A stretch of DNA of 64,000 nucleotides from an uncultured Solobacterium sp. (GTDB taxonomy: Bacteria > Bacillota_I > Bacilli_A > Erysipelotrichales > Erysipelotrichaceae). A program made the translations under genes and the position numbers. Below the pieces are notes generated by a model, which saw nothing but the letters and a program-made list of their open reading frames with translations, was not told the origin of the DNA and made no database searches. The DNA lies in assembly GCA_900552125.1 (NCBI GenBank), contig URYK01000004.1, positions 1 through 64,000 of the forward strand, given 5' to 3'. Of the stretch, positions 17,201-26,007 are shown one piece after another; within the stretch, counting starts at the first letter, position 1; each line of letters starts with the position of its first letter.

Positions 17201-17946
17201 GCTTGCGTTATTTTGGAACGAGTCATGTTGGACTTAGAAGAAAAAATAATCAGGACTGTATCTGTTTTCTGGAAAATAAAGACCATGCTTTACTAGCGGT
17301 TGTATGTGATGGGATTGGTGGAGGACTGGCAGGAGATGTAGCTAGTCATATCGCAATTGATCATATGAAGGAAAGCTTTTTGAAAATGACACCTTGTCAT
17401 AATGATGTTGAAGTAAAACATTGGTTGCAGAATACGATTCAAGAAGCTAATGATCAGATTTTTTTACAATCTACTAAAAATGAAGAACAAAAAGGCATGG
17501 GAACAACGATGGTCGGTATCTTGAAATATGATGCATCCACCTATATCTTTAATGTGGGAGATTCACGCACTTATGGACTATATAAAGATGATTTTCTAGC
17601 ATTGACAGAAGATCATTCCTATGTGGCAGATATGTTAAAAAAGGGTGAATTGAGTGAAGCAGAAGCAGCCGTTCATCCAAATCGCAATATGTTAACAAAT
17701 GCTTTAGGAATCTGGAATAATGTACGAATTGATATCAATAAGATTAAAAATGATTATTTGTCTTTACTGATATGTAGCGATGGACTTCATGGCTATGTTA
17801 GTGAAAATACAATTCGTAAGATTCTAGAAAGTGATACAAGTGTAGAAAAAAAAGTACAGGCATTGATTGATCAATCGCTTTTAGCAGGTGGTTATGACAA
17901 TGTCAGTGTCATCATCATAGAAAAGGATGGTGAAACAAGTGAATAA
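17197..17946 (+). CDS. prpC: PP2C-type serine/threonine phosphatase
   Basis: 249-residue cytosolic metal-dependent phosphatase that reverses phosphorylation by the adjacent PASTA kinase. PP2C motifs occur in order: RRKNNQD, VVCDGIGGGLAGD (metal-binding Asp), KGMGTTMVG, FNVGDSRTY, LTEDHSYV, LLICSDGLHGYV and GGYDNVSVI. ATG 17197 overlaps the rlmN stop. The 3' end overlaps the kinase gene by eight bases, so phosphatase and kinase are translated as a unit. Confidence 0.95.
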   Translation: MSLRYFGTSHVGLRRKNNQDCICFLENKDHALLAVVCDGIGGGLAGDVASHIAIDHMKESFLKMTPCHNDVEVKHWLQNTIQEANDQIFLQSTKNEEQKGMGTTMVGILKYDASTYIFNVGDSRTYGLYKDDFLALTEDHSYVADMLKKGELSEAEAAVHPNRNMLTNALGIWNNVRIDINKIKNDYLSLLICSDGLHGYVSENTIRKILESDTSVEKKVQALIDQSLLAGGYDNVSVIIIEKDGETSE

Positions 17947-19675
17947 CATAAATAAAATGATTGCGGAGCGTTATATGATCGTTTCTTCACTAGGAGAAGG
18001 CGGCATGGCTGATGTATATTTGGCTATTGACACGATTTTAAATCGAGAAGTTGCGATCAAAGTGCTTCGTGGTGAATTAAGTAAAGATCCTGTAACACTA
18101 TTACGTTTTCAAAGAGAGGCAAATGCTGTTAGTAAATTGAATCATCCTAATGTTGTAGATGTATATGATGTTGGTGAATTTGAAGGCCGTCATTATATAG
18201 TCATGGAATATGTTCGAGGACGTACTTTAAAAGAGCTAATTCTGCAGCGTGGAGCCCTACATAAAGAAGAAGCTGTGAATATCATGATCCAGCTAACTAG
18301 TGCTGTTCAGCATGCGCATGAAAACAATATTATACATCGTGATATCAAACCGCAGAATGTTCTGGTAAAGGATGATGGAACTGTAAAGATTACGGATTTT
18401 GGTATTGCACTGGCACATGATACAGTACAGCTTACACAAAGTGATGCGGTATTAGGAAGTGCTCATTATTTAGCTCCTGAAACTACAAGAGGGGAACCGG
18501 CTACTAATCAGGTAGATATTTATGCATTAGGAATTGTATTCTATGAACTGCTAAGAGGAACCGTTCCTTTTCATGGAGATAACCCAGTGCAGATTGCGAT
18601 GAAGCATTTACGAGAAGAAATTCCAAGTATTCGTGATTTTAATCCTACTTTGCCGCAGTCGATAGAAAACATTATTATCAAGGCAACAGTAAAGAATCGA
18701 AAATATCGTTACCAAAGCGCTAAAGATATGTTGTTTGATCTGCATCGCTGTTTATTGCCGGAATATGCTCATGTAGAAAAACTAGTGTTTGAAGATGAAA
18801 ATCCGCAGAAGACAGTAGTGATGGATTCCTCAAAACAAAAACAATTAAAAAAGAATGAAAAACGTAAACAGCATATTGAAGAGATTGAAGAGGAAGAACC
18901 TGTTAAGAAAAAAAAGAACAAATCACGTACGAAAACAATTGTGATGTTAATATCCGGTATTTGTATAATTGGTATTGTCTTAATTCTAGTTTTTAGTAAC
19001 GTGTTTAATAGAGAAAAAATGATAAGCGTACCTGAGCTTTCAAGCTCACAGACACAACAGGAAGCAATTCAGACATTGACACAAAGCGGCTTTAAAAAAG
19101 ATAATATCACGATAAAAGAAGAATTAAGCGATGATATTAAAGCAGGCTATGTCATTGGTTTATCAGAAGATGCAGGAAATGTGATTGGCGAAAACTCAGA
19201 ATTGACGTTAACAGTGTCTAGAGGAATATATTATGTTGTGAAAGATTATCGCAACCGTTTATTAAGTGATGTAGAAGAAGAGCTAAGTAAGGAAAATCCA
19301 AATCTGAAATTAGAGGTTACTTACGAACAAAGGGCTAACACTTCTCCTGGTTATATCGTTGAACAAAGCGGCTTAAATGTAGATGATAAATTAGATCCTG
19401 AAGAAGAAAATACGCTGAATGTGACAGTCAGCAGACTTATGACTTTTACAATATCGGATATTGTAGGAAAACCGGTTGATGAAGCTAGAGAAACAATTAA
19501 AGAAAAAACTGGAGTATATCCTTTAGAAGATGCACAATCGTATGATTTATTAAGTGAAGAAGAAAAACAAACAATTCAAAAAGGAGTCGTTGTAGAGGTG
19601 GATCCTGCAGAAGGAACAGAATATACACAGCAGGTTGATAATCCAAACTTTATAACGATAAGGTATTACGAATGA
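17939..19675 (+). CDS. prkC: PASTA-domain serine/threonine kinase PrkC/PknB
   Basis: Membrane sensor kinase of cell-wall status. About 578 residues from GTG 17939, which has AAGGATGG eight bases before it; ATG 17927 is an alternative. Kinase domain (about 8-270): GEGGMADVYLAID, VAIKVL, HRDIKPQNVLV, DFGIA and APETTRGEP. A Lys/Glu-rich linker, one transmembrane helix (about 335-358) and three extracellular PASTA repeats follow, which in this family bind muropeptides and lipid II. It overlaps prpC and is followed by rsgA with a four-base ATGA overlap. Confidence 0.95.
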   Translation: MNNINKMIAERYMIVSSLGEGGMADVYLAIDTILNREVAIKVLRGELSKDPVTLLRFQREANAVSKLNHPNVVDVYDVGEFEGRHYIVMEYVRGRTLKELILQRGALHKEEAVNIMIQLTSAVQHAHENNIIHRDIKPQNVLVKDDGTVKITDFGIALAHDTVQLTQSDAVLGSAHYLAPETTRGEPATNQVDIYALGIVFYELLRGTVPFHGDNPVQIAMKHLREEIPSIRDFNPTLPQSIENIIIKATVKNRKYRYQSAKDMLFDLHRCLLPEYAHVEKLVFEDENPQKTVVMDSSKQKQLKKNEKRKQHIEEIEEEEPVKKKKNKSRTKTIVMLISGICIIGIVLILVFSNVFNREKMISVPELSSSQTQQEAIQTLTQSGFKKDNITIKEELSDDIKAGYVIGLSEDAGNVIGENSELTLTVSRGIYYVVKDYRNRLLSDVEEELSKENPNLKLEVTYEQRANTSPGYIVEQSGLNVDDKLDPEEENTLNVTVSRLMTFTISDIVGKPVDEARETIKEKTGVYPLEDAQSYDLLSEEEKQTIQKGVVVEVDPAEGTEYTQQVDNPNFITIRYYE

Positions 19676-20541
19676 GAGAAACAGGAAGAATTATTAAAAT
19701 CGTATCCAGCCGATATGAGGTTTTAGATCAGCACCATGAACGAGTTTTATGTGTGCCGATGGGAAAATTAAGAAAAGCAAAATCTCCCGTTGTGGGTGAT
19801 ATTGTAGAATTTGAACGATTTGAGAATCAGAATGGTATTCAGAAAATTCTGCCAAGGAAAAATTCTTTGGTTCGACCATCAATTGCGAATGTGGATCAGG
19901 CTATCATAGTAATGTCCTGTAAAGATCCTGATTTTTCTACAACATTGATCGATCGTCTGATTTTCAGTGTCTGTTATGCAAATATACACCCAATTCTTTG
20001 TATTACAAAACTAGATTTAATAGATGATAATAGTCCTATTTATGAAGAAATCCAGCATTATAGAGATAGTGGCTATGAAGTTTATTGTAGTGGCAAAGGA
20101 TATGCCAATGAAGAACTTATTCAGGCATTAGCAGGAAAAATCAGTGTTTTAACTGGCCAAAGCGGTGCAGGGAAAAGCTCGCTGTTAAACCGTATTGATC
20201 CATCTTTCCATTTACAGACACAGGAAATCAGTAAAGCATTAGGAAGAGGAAAGCATACGACACGCCATTGTGAACTGCATGAGATTGCGAACGGATGGGT
20301 AGCGGATACTCCAGGTTTCTCTTCTTTAGATTTTACTGCTATGAAGGTTGATAAACTTGCCGCATGTATACCGGATTTTAAAGATTATTTATATTCTTGT
20401 CGCTTTCGTGACTGTATTCATGTAAATGAACCAGATTGTGCTATTCGTCAAGCAGTAGAAGAAGGTAAAATCCGCAAAGAGCGATATGATCATTATCTGG
20501 AAATTGTAGATATGATACAAAAAGCAAAACCACGTTATTAA
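19672..20541 (+). CDS. rsgA: ribosome small-subunit GTPase RsgA
   Basis: Circularly permuted GTPase that checks late 30S assembly. 289 residues: N-terminal OB fold (about 1-70), then G motifs in permuted order, G4 TKLD, G1 GQSGAGKSSLLN, switch KALGRGKHTTRH, G3 DTPGFSS, and a C-terminal zinc finger with Cys/His in SCRFRDCIHVNEPDC. Its start overlaps the prkC stop by four bases (ATGA). Confidence 0.96.
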   Translation: MRETGRIIKIVSSRYEVLDQHHERVLCVPMGKLRKAKSPVVGDIVEFERFENQNGIQKILPRKNSLVRPSIANVDQAIIVMSCKDPDFSTTLIDRLIFSVCYANIHPILCITKLDLIDDNSPIYEEIQHYRDSGYEVYCSGKGYANEELIQALAGKISVLTGQSGAGKSSLLNRIDPSFHLQTQEISKALGRGKHTTRHCELHEIANGWVADTPGFSSLDFTAMKVDKLAACIPDFKDYLYSCRFRDCIHVNEPDCAIRQAVEEGKIRKERYDHYLEIVDMIQKAKPRY

Positions 20542-20578
20542 AAAATATACTATTAATAAATAAGAAAGAGGGAAACAC

Positions 20579-21244
20579 ATGAAAGAATTAGTAATTGCAC
20601 CTTCCATCTTATCCTTGGATTATTCAAAAACAAGTGAACAACTGGAAGAATTAGATAAAAGTAATGCAAAATGGATGCATTTTGATGTTATGGATGGACA
20701 TTTTGTCCCTAATCTTACATTTGGACCAGATTTACTAAAGGGGTTTAAAAAAGCAGTAGATATGGTTATGGATGTACATATTATGGTGGATGATCCAGAT
20801 ATGGTATCAGAAATGTTTGCGAAAGCTGGAGCTGATGTCATCACCTTCCATTTAGAAGCTGTAAAAGATATAGATGCATGTATTGCCTTATGCCGTAAGA
20901 TTCGTGAAAAAGGGATTATGGCTGGTGTTTCAGTTAAACCAAAAACGAGAGTAGAGGAACTGCTGCCACACCTAAAAGAAATGGATTTAGTACTGATTAT
21001 GTCTGTAGAGCCAGGTTTTGGAGGACAATCCTTTATGCCTGAGACATTAGATAAAGTAAGAATATTACGTGAAAGAATTGAAGAAGAAAAACTAAATACA
21101 CGTATTGAAATCGATGGTGGAATCAATGCCGATACTGCCAAGCTTGCAGTTGAAGCAGGTGTAGATACATTAGTAGCAGGCAGTTACATCTTTAAAAACG
21201 GTATTAAAGAAACGGTAGATGTTTTATTATCATGTCAAAAGTAG
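20579..21244 (+). CDS. rpe: ribulose-phosphate 3-epimerase
   Basis: Interconverts ribulose-5-phosphate and xylulose-5-phosphate in the pentose phosphate pathway. 221 residues forming a TIM barrel. Metal and catalytic residues lie in PSILSLDY, MHFDVMDGHFVPNLTFGP, DVHIMV, MSVEPGFGGQSF and EIDGGINADT; the phosphate loop is ADTLVAGS-like (VDTLVAGSYIF). GAAAGAGGG lies seven bases before the ATG. The 3' end overlaps thiN by 13 bases. Confidence 0.97.
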   Translation: MKELVIAPSILSLDYSKTSEQLEELDKSNAKWMHFDVMDGHFVPNLTFGPDLLKGFKKAVDMVMDVHIMVDDPDMVSEMFAKAGADVITFHLEAVKDIDACIALCRKIREKGIMAGVSVKPKTRVEELLPHLKEMDLVLIMSVEPGFGGQSFMPETLDKVRILRERIEEEKLNTRIEIDGGINADTAKLAVEAGVDTLVAGSYIFKNGIKETVDVLLSCQK

Positions 21245-21852
21245 TATTAATTGCAGGAAGGGCATATCAGGTTCCATTGATTGAACATGCGGATTATTAT
21301 GGGGTTGATCATGGAGCTGTCTGCTGTATGCGCCAGCAGATCAAAATGAAAAAGGCCATAGGTGATTTTGATAGTATCACTACTGATGAATTTGAGGAAT
21401 TAAAACAGAGCACACAGGTTGTCCGGTTACCTACCCATAAAAATGAAACTGATTCTGAAGCCGCAATCCTTATAGCTATGGAAGATGGCTATGACGATAT
21501 TATTTTATTTGGCGGATTAGGTGGTCGTATTGATCATGAAATGGTTAATCTTCATCTTATGCTATATCGTGATTATCCATTGACACTGATGAATGAAAAC
21601 AACGCAGTTAAGGTTTTATCCAAAGGTACTTATGAAATAGAAAAAACGCATAAATACTTATCTTTTTTACCATTGGAAGAAAGCTGCATCACGGAAGAGG
21701 GCGTTGCATATCCATTAGATAAGCGTAAACTTACTCTACAGGATATTTATACGACATCGAATGAAATCTTAAATGAAAAAGCATGTATTACTATACATTA
21801 TGGGAAAGTATTGATGATGCAGTGTAATGATGTAAAAGATAATATATTATAG
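21232..21852 (+). CDS. thiN: thiamine pyrophosphokinase
   Basis: Transfers pyrophosphate from ATP to thiamine, making thiamine diphosphate. 206 residues. Family motifs are AIGDFDSITTDEF, PTHKNETDSEAAILIAME, the LFGGLGGRIDHEMVNLHLM segment with catalytic acidic and Arg residues, and a C-terminal thiamine-binding beta domain (about 125-206). It overlaps the rpe stop. The place after rpe matches the Bacillus cluster. Confidence 0.93.
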   Translation: MSKVVLIAGRAYQVPLIEHADYYGVDHGAVCCMRQQIKMKKAIGDFDSITTDEFEELKQSTQVVRLPTHKNETDSEAAILIAMEDGYDDIILFGGLGGRIDHEMVNLHLMLYRDYPLTLMNENNAVKVLSKGTYEIEKTHKYLSFLPLEESCITEEGVAYPLDKRKLTLQDIYTTSNEILNEKACITIHYGKVLMMQCNDVKDNIL

Positions 21853-21858
21853 AAAAAG

Positions 21859-21897
21859 GTTGGTTATCCATAGTATTTGGATGGCTGACTTTTTTTG
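21859..21897 (+). terminator. intrinsic terminator after thiN
   Basis: Twelve-base-pair stem with several G-U pairs (21859-21870 with 21878-21889; core ATCCA/TGGAT), followed by seven T. Confidence 0.8.
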
Positions 21898-21911
21898 ATT
21901 GTGTAACATTA

Positions 21912-21939
21912 TTTACTTTTCATATATACATAGTATAAT
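21912..21939 (+). promoter_or_regulatory. promoter of the nucleoside kinase gene
   Basis: TTTACT (21912-21917), 16-base spacer, TATAAT (21934-21939). It lies between the thiN terminator and the ATG at 22000. Confidence 0.5.
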
Positions 21940-21999
21940 GAGAGTAAGTTAAGAATGAGTGGTTTTATTTGTAATATACTAAATGGAGGAGGTCATAAA

Positions 22000-23613
22000 A
22001 TGGAACTAATTTTAAATAATAATAGCATACAATGCGAAGAGCCAATGACTGTCTTACAATTTCTTGCATCACAAAACATAGATAGTGATGTGTACGCAAT
22101 AACAATTGATGGAAAATTACATGGACTTCATGATTCTATTTATCATGGTGGTACAGTAACACTTATTCATGCAGATAGTGAAACAGGTAAACAAATCTAT
22201 GAGAGAAGTTTAAATTTTCTATTTATTGCGGCAGTGCATAGTCTATTCAAAGATGTGAAAGTTCGAATGGAGTGTGCGTTAAGTAAAGGGCAATATTGCG
22301 AGATTGATTTTGATGGTTATATTAAGCCGCATGATGTTAGGAAGATTGAAAGAAAGATGAAAGAGCTTGTTAGAGAGAATGAGCCAATCTTAAGACGAGT
22401 TGTCTCTAGAAAAGAAGCTCAGGAGTTTTTTATAAAACAGGATATGGTTAGCAAAGCTAAGCTAATAGGCTGTAGAAAGAGTAATGAGTGCAGTATTTAT
22501 AGTTTACATGGCATACATGATTATTTATATGGTATTATGTTGCCTAATACATCTTATCTAACGCATTTCTCTTTGAAATTTCAATCACCTGGTATTTGGC
22601 TATCTACAGGTACAGAATATCAGAAACAGCCTAAATTATTTCAGATATTCCAGGAATTTGAAAACTGGGGAAGGTTAATAGGTGTATCGAATGTTGCACA
22701 GTTAAACCAGAAAATTCAGGAAGGACATATGAATGAATTGGTTCTGATGAGTGAGACAATGATTGAAAAGAAATTAAGTGAATTAGCAGAAAAAATCGTC
22801 CAGAAGCAGGATACAAGATTTATCTTAATTGCTGGTCCTAGCTCTGCAGGGAAAACAACATTCTCAAGACGTCTCGCAATACATTTAAAAATTCTAGGTA
22901 AAAAACCAATTCCTATTTCTATGGATGATTTCTTTAAGGATCGTAAGGATTGTCCTAAACTTCCTGATGGAACTTATGATTTTGAAGGCTTAGGAGCATT
23001 AGACTTAGATTTATTTAATGATACAATGTTAAAGCTACTGCATAATGAAGATGTCGAAATGCCTACCTTTAATTTTATTACTGGTGAGCGTGAATGGAAA
23101 AATAAAACAATTAAAATGGATAAAGACACTATCCTGATTATTGAAGGGATTCATGGACTGAATCCTAAGACTTATCAGGATCTTCCTGAACAATCTATTT
23201 TCCGTATTTATATCAATGCATTAACGCATTTAAATCTAGATGCTCATAATCGTATACCAACAAGTGATTATCGTCTGATTCGTCGTATCGCAAGAGATTT
23301 TCAATTCCGAGGTTATAATGCGAAAGATACGATAGGATTATGGAAACATGTGAAAGCTGGAGAAGATCAGAATATATATCCATATCAAGAGGAAGCTGAT
23401 GCAATTTTTAATACATCTATGGTATATGAGATGGCAATATTAAAAGGTATTGTCATGCCATTATTATCAGAAATTACACCTCAGGAAAAAGAATATCTAG
23501 AAGCAAATCGTTTAAAGAGTTTATTACAGTACTTCGTAGATGGTAGTGCAGAGGCTGTGCCAAGAAACAGTATATTGGCAGAATTTATTGGTAATAGTTT
23601 ATTTGATTTATAA
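22000..23613 (+). CDS. TGS/ThrRS-editing-like nucleoside kinase fusion
   Basis: 537 residues from ATG 22000 (TGGAGGAGG upstream). Three parts: an N-terminal TGS domain (about 1-60); a middle region resembling the second additional domain of threonyl-tRNA synthetase (about 65-230); and a C-terminal P-loop kinase of the uridine kinase/phosphoribulokinase family. The kinase has Walker A AGPSSAGKTTF (about 275-290), ISMDDFF and ILIIEGIHGLNP. The same architecture occurs in other Bacillota as an uncharacterised nucleoside kinase, so uridine as substrate is only likely. It sits between thiN and rpmB and is transcribed alone. Confidence 0.88.
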   Translation: MELILNNNSIQCEEPMTVLQFLASQNIDSDVYAITIDGKLHGLHDSIYHGGTVTLIHADSETGKQIYERSLNFLFIAAVHSLFKDVKVRMECALSKGQYCEIDFDGYIKPHDVRKIERKMKELVRENEPILRRVVSRKEAQEFFIKQDMVSKAKLIGCRKSNECSIYSLHGIHDYLYGIMLPNTSYLTHFSLKFQSPGIWLSTGTEYQKQPKLFQIFQEFENWGRLIGVSNVAQLNQKIQEGHMNELVLMSETMIEKKLSELAEKIVQKQDTRFILIAGPSSAGKTTFSRRLAIHLKILGKKPIPISMDDFFKDRKDCPKLPDGTYDFEGLGALDLDLFNDTMLKLLHNEDVEMPTFNFITGEREWKNKTIKMDKDTILIIEGIHGLNPKTYQDLPEQSIFRIYINALTHLNLDAHNRIPTSDYRLIRRIARDFQFRGYNAKDTIGLWKHVKAGEDQNIYPYQEEADAIFNTSMVYEMAILKGIVMPLLSEITPQEKEYLEANRLKSLLQYFVDGSAEAVPRNSILAEFIGNSLFDL

Positions 23614-23614
23614 T

Positions 23615-23661
23615 AAAAAAACATCTTTCATATGAATATATCATAGAGAAAGATGTTTTTA
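23615..23661. terminator. bidirectional intrinsic terminator
   Basis: Stem ACATCTTTC (23621-23629)/GAAAGATGT (23648-23656) with A7 before and T5 after, so it can act on both strands between the kinase gene and rpmB. Confidence 0.8.
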
Positions 23662-23672
23662 TGTGAATGGAT

Positions 23673-23697
23673 AATAAAAAAACAGGTTTCCCTGTTT
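23673..23697 (-). terminator. intrinsic terminator of rpmB
   Basis: On the minus strand AAACAGG, a GAAA tetraloop and CCTGTTT are followed by a run of T. It is 13 bases after the rpmB stop. Confidence 0.85.
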
Positions 23698-23710
23698 AAT
23701 ATGTTCACTC

Positions 23711-23902
23711 TTAGATAGCTTTTTTGTTTTTTAGAGTTTTTAATGCACGAGCACTAATACGGATCGTTTGAGGTTTTCCATCAACAACGACTTTAACTTT
23801 CTGTAAGTTTACATTCCAGTTACGACGACTAGCACGCATAGAGTGAGAGCGTTTATTACCTGATAAAGGTCCTTTACCTGTAATTGCACAAACTTTTGAC
23901 AT
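23711..23902 (-). CDS. rpmB: 50S ribosomal protein L28
   Basis: 63-residue basic ribosomal protein. It opens [20 protein letters not shown] and contains [16 protein letters not shown] and [13 protein letters not shown], all typical of bacterial L28. The start at 23902 follows GGAAGGAGGTAAACGGT; a frame extension to 23935 adds only eleven unlikely residues. It is the cysteine-pair-free (non-zinc) form apart from a single Cys. It is transcribed opposite to the neighbouring genes, as in Bacillus. Confidence 0.97.
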   Translation of the reverse strand: MSKVCAITGKGPLSGNKRSHSMRASRRNWNVNLQKVKVVVDGKPQTIRISARALKTLKNKKAI

Positions 23903-24212
23903 ACCGTTTACCTCCTTCCGTACAAAAACTTTCAAACATAATTTGCTTAAATATCATACCATTTTATGTTTTAAAATGCAACAAGAAATTTCAAAATTAT
24001 GTATAAAGTTGTCAGAATAATATGAAGAAAATATTTTACTCCAAATATTGTTGGAAATAATTGCTAGATAAATATTATAAAAAAATATAGAAAAATGTGA
24101 TGTTCATATGATATACTTTAAAAAGTGTAATAATTATTAGAATAAATTGAAAGTTTATTTTTATTTTTATATAATAATTATATACATATTTTAGAAAAAG
24201 GGAAGTGAAAGT

Positions 24213-26003
24213 GTGAAAAAAACTATTACTTTTATCGCTGTTTTCTTATGCGGCTATCTATTATTACTGCAACAGAATAATTGGTTATCTGCGCAAATCA
24301 CAAATGAAAAACAGCCTGAACAGGTCGGCGCAACACTTTCTGGTGATGTGATTTTAAAGCATATTGATGAGAATGGCAAGATCATTATTGATGATACGGA
24401 AGAACTAGAGGCAATTACAAAACAAGAACAGGCAGAAACAGAAAGGTTATCAAAAATAAAAGGAATTGGCGGTGCTAAAAATATAAGCTATGGAGTTGTT
24501 AATTTCAAGACTAAATCCAGTGCAAATTACAATACACGCTATACTGATGTTGCCACAGGACAAAGTGGTTATACAAATGGGTATTATGGAGCTGATGGAG
24601 CCTTTCTTGGTTACACCAACAATGGTACAAAAGTAAAGTTTATGCTTTCAGGTGTTGTAGGTCTAGTAGACGCGGATGAAGTGGAAGTCTTGGATTATGA
24701 AGATGAAAGTACAGTGAAATCAGTAAATTATTATTATTGTAAGAATGGTAATATTTATCATTACATTACTTTGAATGTACGTCAGCCATATTATTCAAGT
24801 GTACTTATGGTTGGTAAGCAGCAAAGCTATATGAAGAGCAATACAGTTTACTACAGTTATGATGGACATTATTTTTATACTACATATGAAAAGATGATTA
24901 ATGATTATAAAGCAGACACACGTAAAAACTCTATTAATCCATCTAATCCTTACTATAATTATTACCAATATGTGTCCACAAGAACAAAAACAAATTTTAC
25001 AGCAGCTGATTTTAATGGTTATGTAAAAAGTTATTTAGGTTCTAGTTATAATGCAAGCAATACTAAAATGTATGAAATGGGAAAATATTTTATTGATTAT
25101 CAGAACACATATGGTGCGTATGCATTATCGACGTTTGGTGTTGCGGTGAATGAAAGCTATTTTGGCACAAGCAGTATTGCCCTTAGTAAAAATAACTTGT
25201 TTGGGCACAATGCAGTAGATTCTGATCCTGGACTGGCGAATGGATATTCGTCACCTCAAAATAGTATCAGGGATCATGCGAAGTATTACGTTAATCTTTG
25301 GTATTCAACACCCAAATATAGTTCTTATCATGGATCATATCTTGGAGATAAAGCAGGTGGTATGAATGTATCTTATGCTTCTGATCCATATTGGGGAGAA
25401 ACTGCAGCGCATTGGATGTGGCAGTTAGATGAATACAGCAAAAATAGCGATGCAAATTCAAAGACATTAGTGGTGAAAGATAATTCTAGTGTTAATATAA
25501 GAAAAGAAGCTACTACATCTTCTTCTTCTCTTTATACAACATCAGAAAATATAATGTCTTTTATCCTCTTAGATACTGTAAAAGGTGATGCAGTTAGTGG
25601 TAACACTACTTGGTATAAGGTTCAGTTAGATACGCCATTAAACAGTAGCCGTACAGGTATTGATTATTCTGGTAATAGCTATAATTTTAGTAAGAGTTAT
25701 GGATATATTCATAGTTCATTGCTTACAAAGGTAAATTCTGGAACAGATAGTTCCGGAGGAAATAGCGGCGGAAGTTCAGGTGGAAATACTGGATCCTCAG
25801 CTTATAAGCTAGGAGATGTGAATGATGATGGTAAAATATCACCAGCAGATTATGTAAAGGTAAAAAATCATATAATGGGAAGAGCGATATTAAAAGATAA
25901 TTCATTGAAAGCGGCTGATGTGAATAAAGATGGTAAAATATCACCAGCAGATTATGTCAAAATAAAAAATTATATAATGGGAAAAGATACAATAAAGGAG
26001 TAA
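24213..26003 (+). CDS. secreted glucosaminidase with SH3 and dockerin-like domains
   Basis: 596 residues from GTG 24213 (GGGAAGTG upstream). A signal peptide (about 1-27) is followed by an N-terminal Tyr-rich beta region (about 60-230), then a glucosaminidase-type peptidoglycan hydrolase domain (about 265-410). The latter contains YALSTFGVAVNESYFGTSSI and NNLFGHNA, with the conserved Glu in VNES. An SH3b-like wall-binding domain (about 425-505), a Gly/Ser linker (about 508-530) and a C-terminal pair of calcium-loop repeats, GDVNDDGKISPADYVKVKNH and ADVNKDGKISPADYVKIKNY, follow. The pair is a type I dockerin-like module. The next gene, five bases on, encodes a surface-anchored protein that may be its partner. 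Confidence 0.85.
   Translation: MKKTITFIAVFLCGYLLLLQQNNWLSAQITNEKQPEQVGATLSGDVILKHIDENGKIIIDDTEELEAITKQEQAETERLSKIKGIGGAKNISYGVVNFKTKSSANYNTRYTDVATGQSGYTNGYYGADGAFLGYTNNGTKVKFMLSGVVGLVDADEVEVLDYEDESTVKSVNYYYCKNGNIYHYITLNVRQPYYSSVLMVGKQQSYMKSNTVYYSYDGHYFYTTYEKMINDYKADTRKNSINPSNPYYNYYQYVSTRTKTNFTAADFNGYVKSYLGSSYNASNTKMYEMGKYFIDYQNTYGAYALSTFGVAVNESYFGTSSIALSKNNLFGHNAVDSDPGLANGYSSPQNSIRDHAKYYVNLWYSTPKYSSYHGSYLGDKAGGMNVSYASDPYWGETAAHWMWQLDEYSKNSDANSKTLVVKDNSSVNIRKEATTSSSSLYTTSENIMSFILLDTVKGDAVSGNTTWYKVQLDTPLNSSRTGIDYSGNSYNFSKSYGYIHSSLLTKVNSGTDSSGGNSGGSSGGNTGSSAYKLGDVNDDGKISPADYVKVKNHIMGRAILKDNSLKAADVNKDGKISPADYVKIKNYIMGKDTIKE
25815..25982 (+). repeat. duplicated dockerin repeat in DNA
   Basis: Two direct copies of 66 bases, 25815-25880 and 25917-25982, offset by 102 bases (34 codons). 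They are nearly identical at the DNA level, including an unbroken TGGTAAAATATCACCAGCAG. They encode the two calcium-loop halves of the dockerin, and their near identity suggests recent duplication or gene conversion. Confidence 0.85.
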
Positions 26004-26007
26004 ATAG

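Noticed and set aside
24213-26003. Cellulosome component
   Set aside because: A dockerin-like tail is present, but the catalytic domain is a wall hydrolase and no cohesin scaffoldin or carbohydrate-degrading enzymes are nearby.
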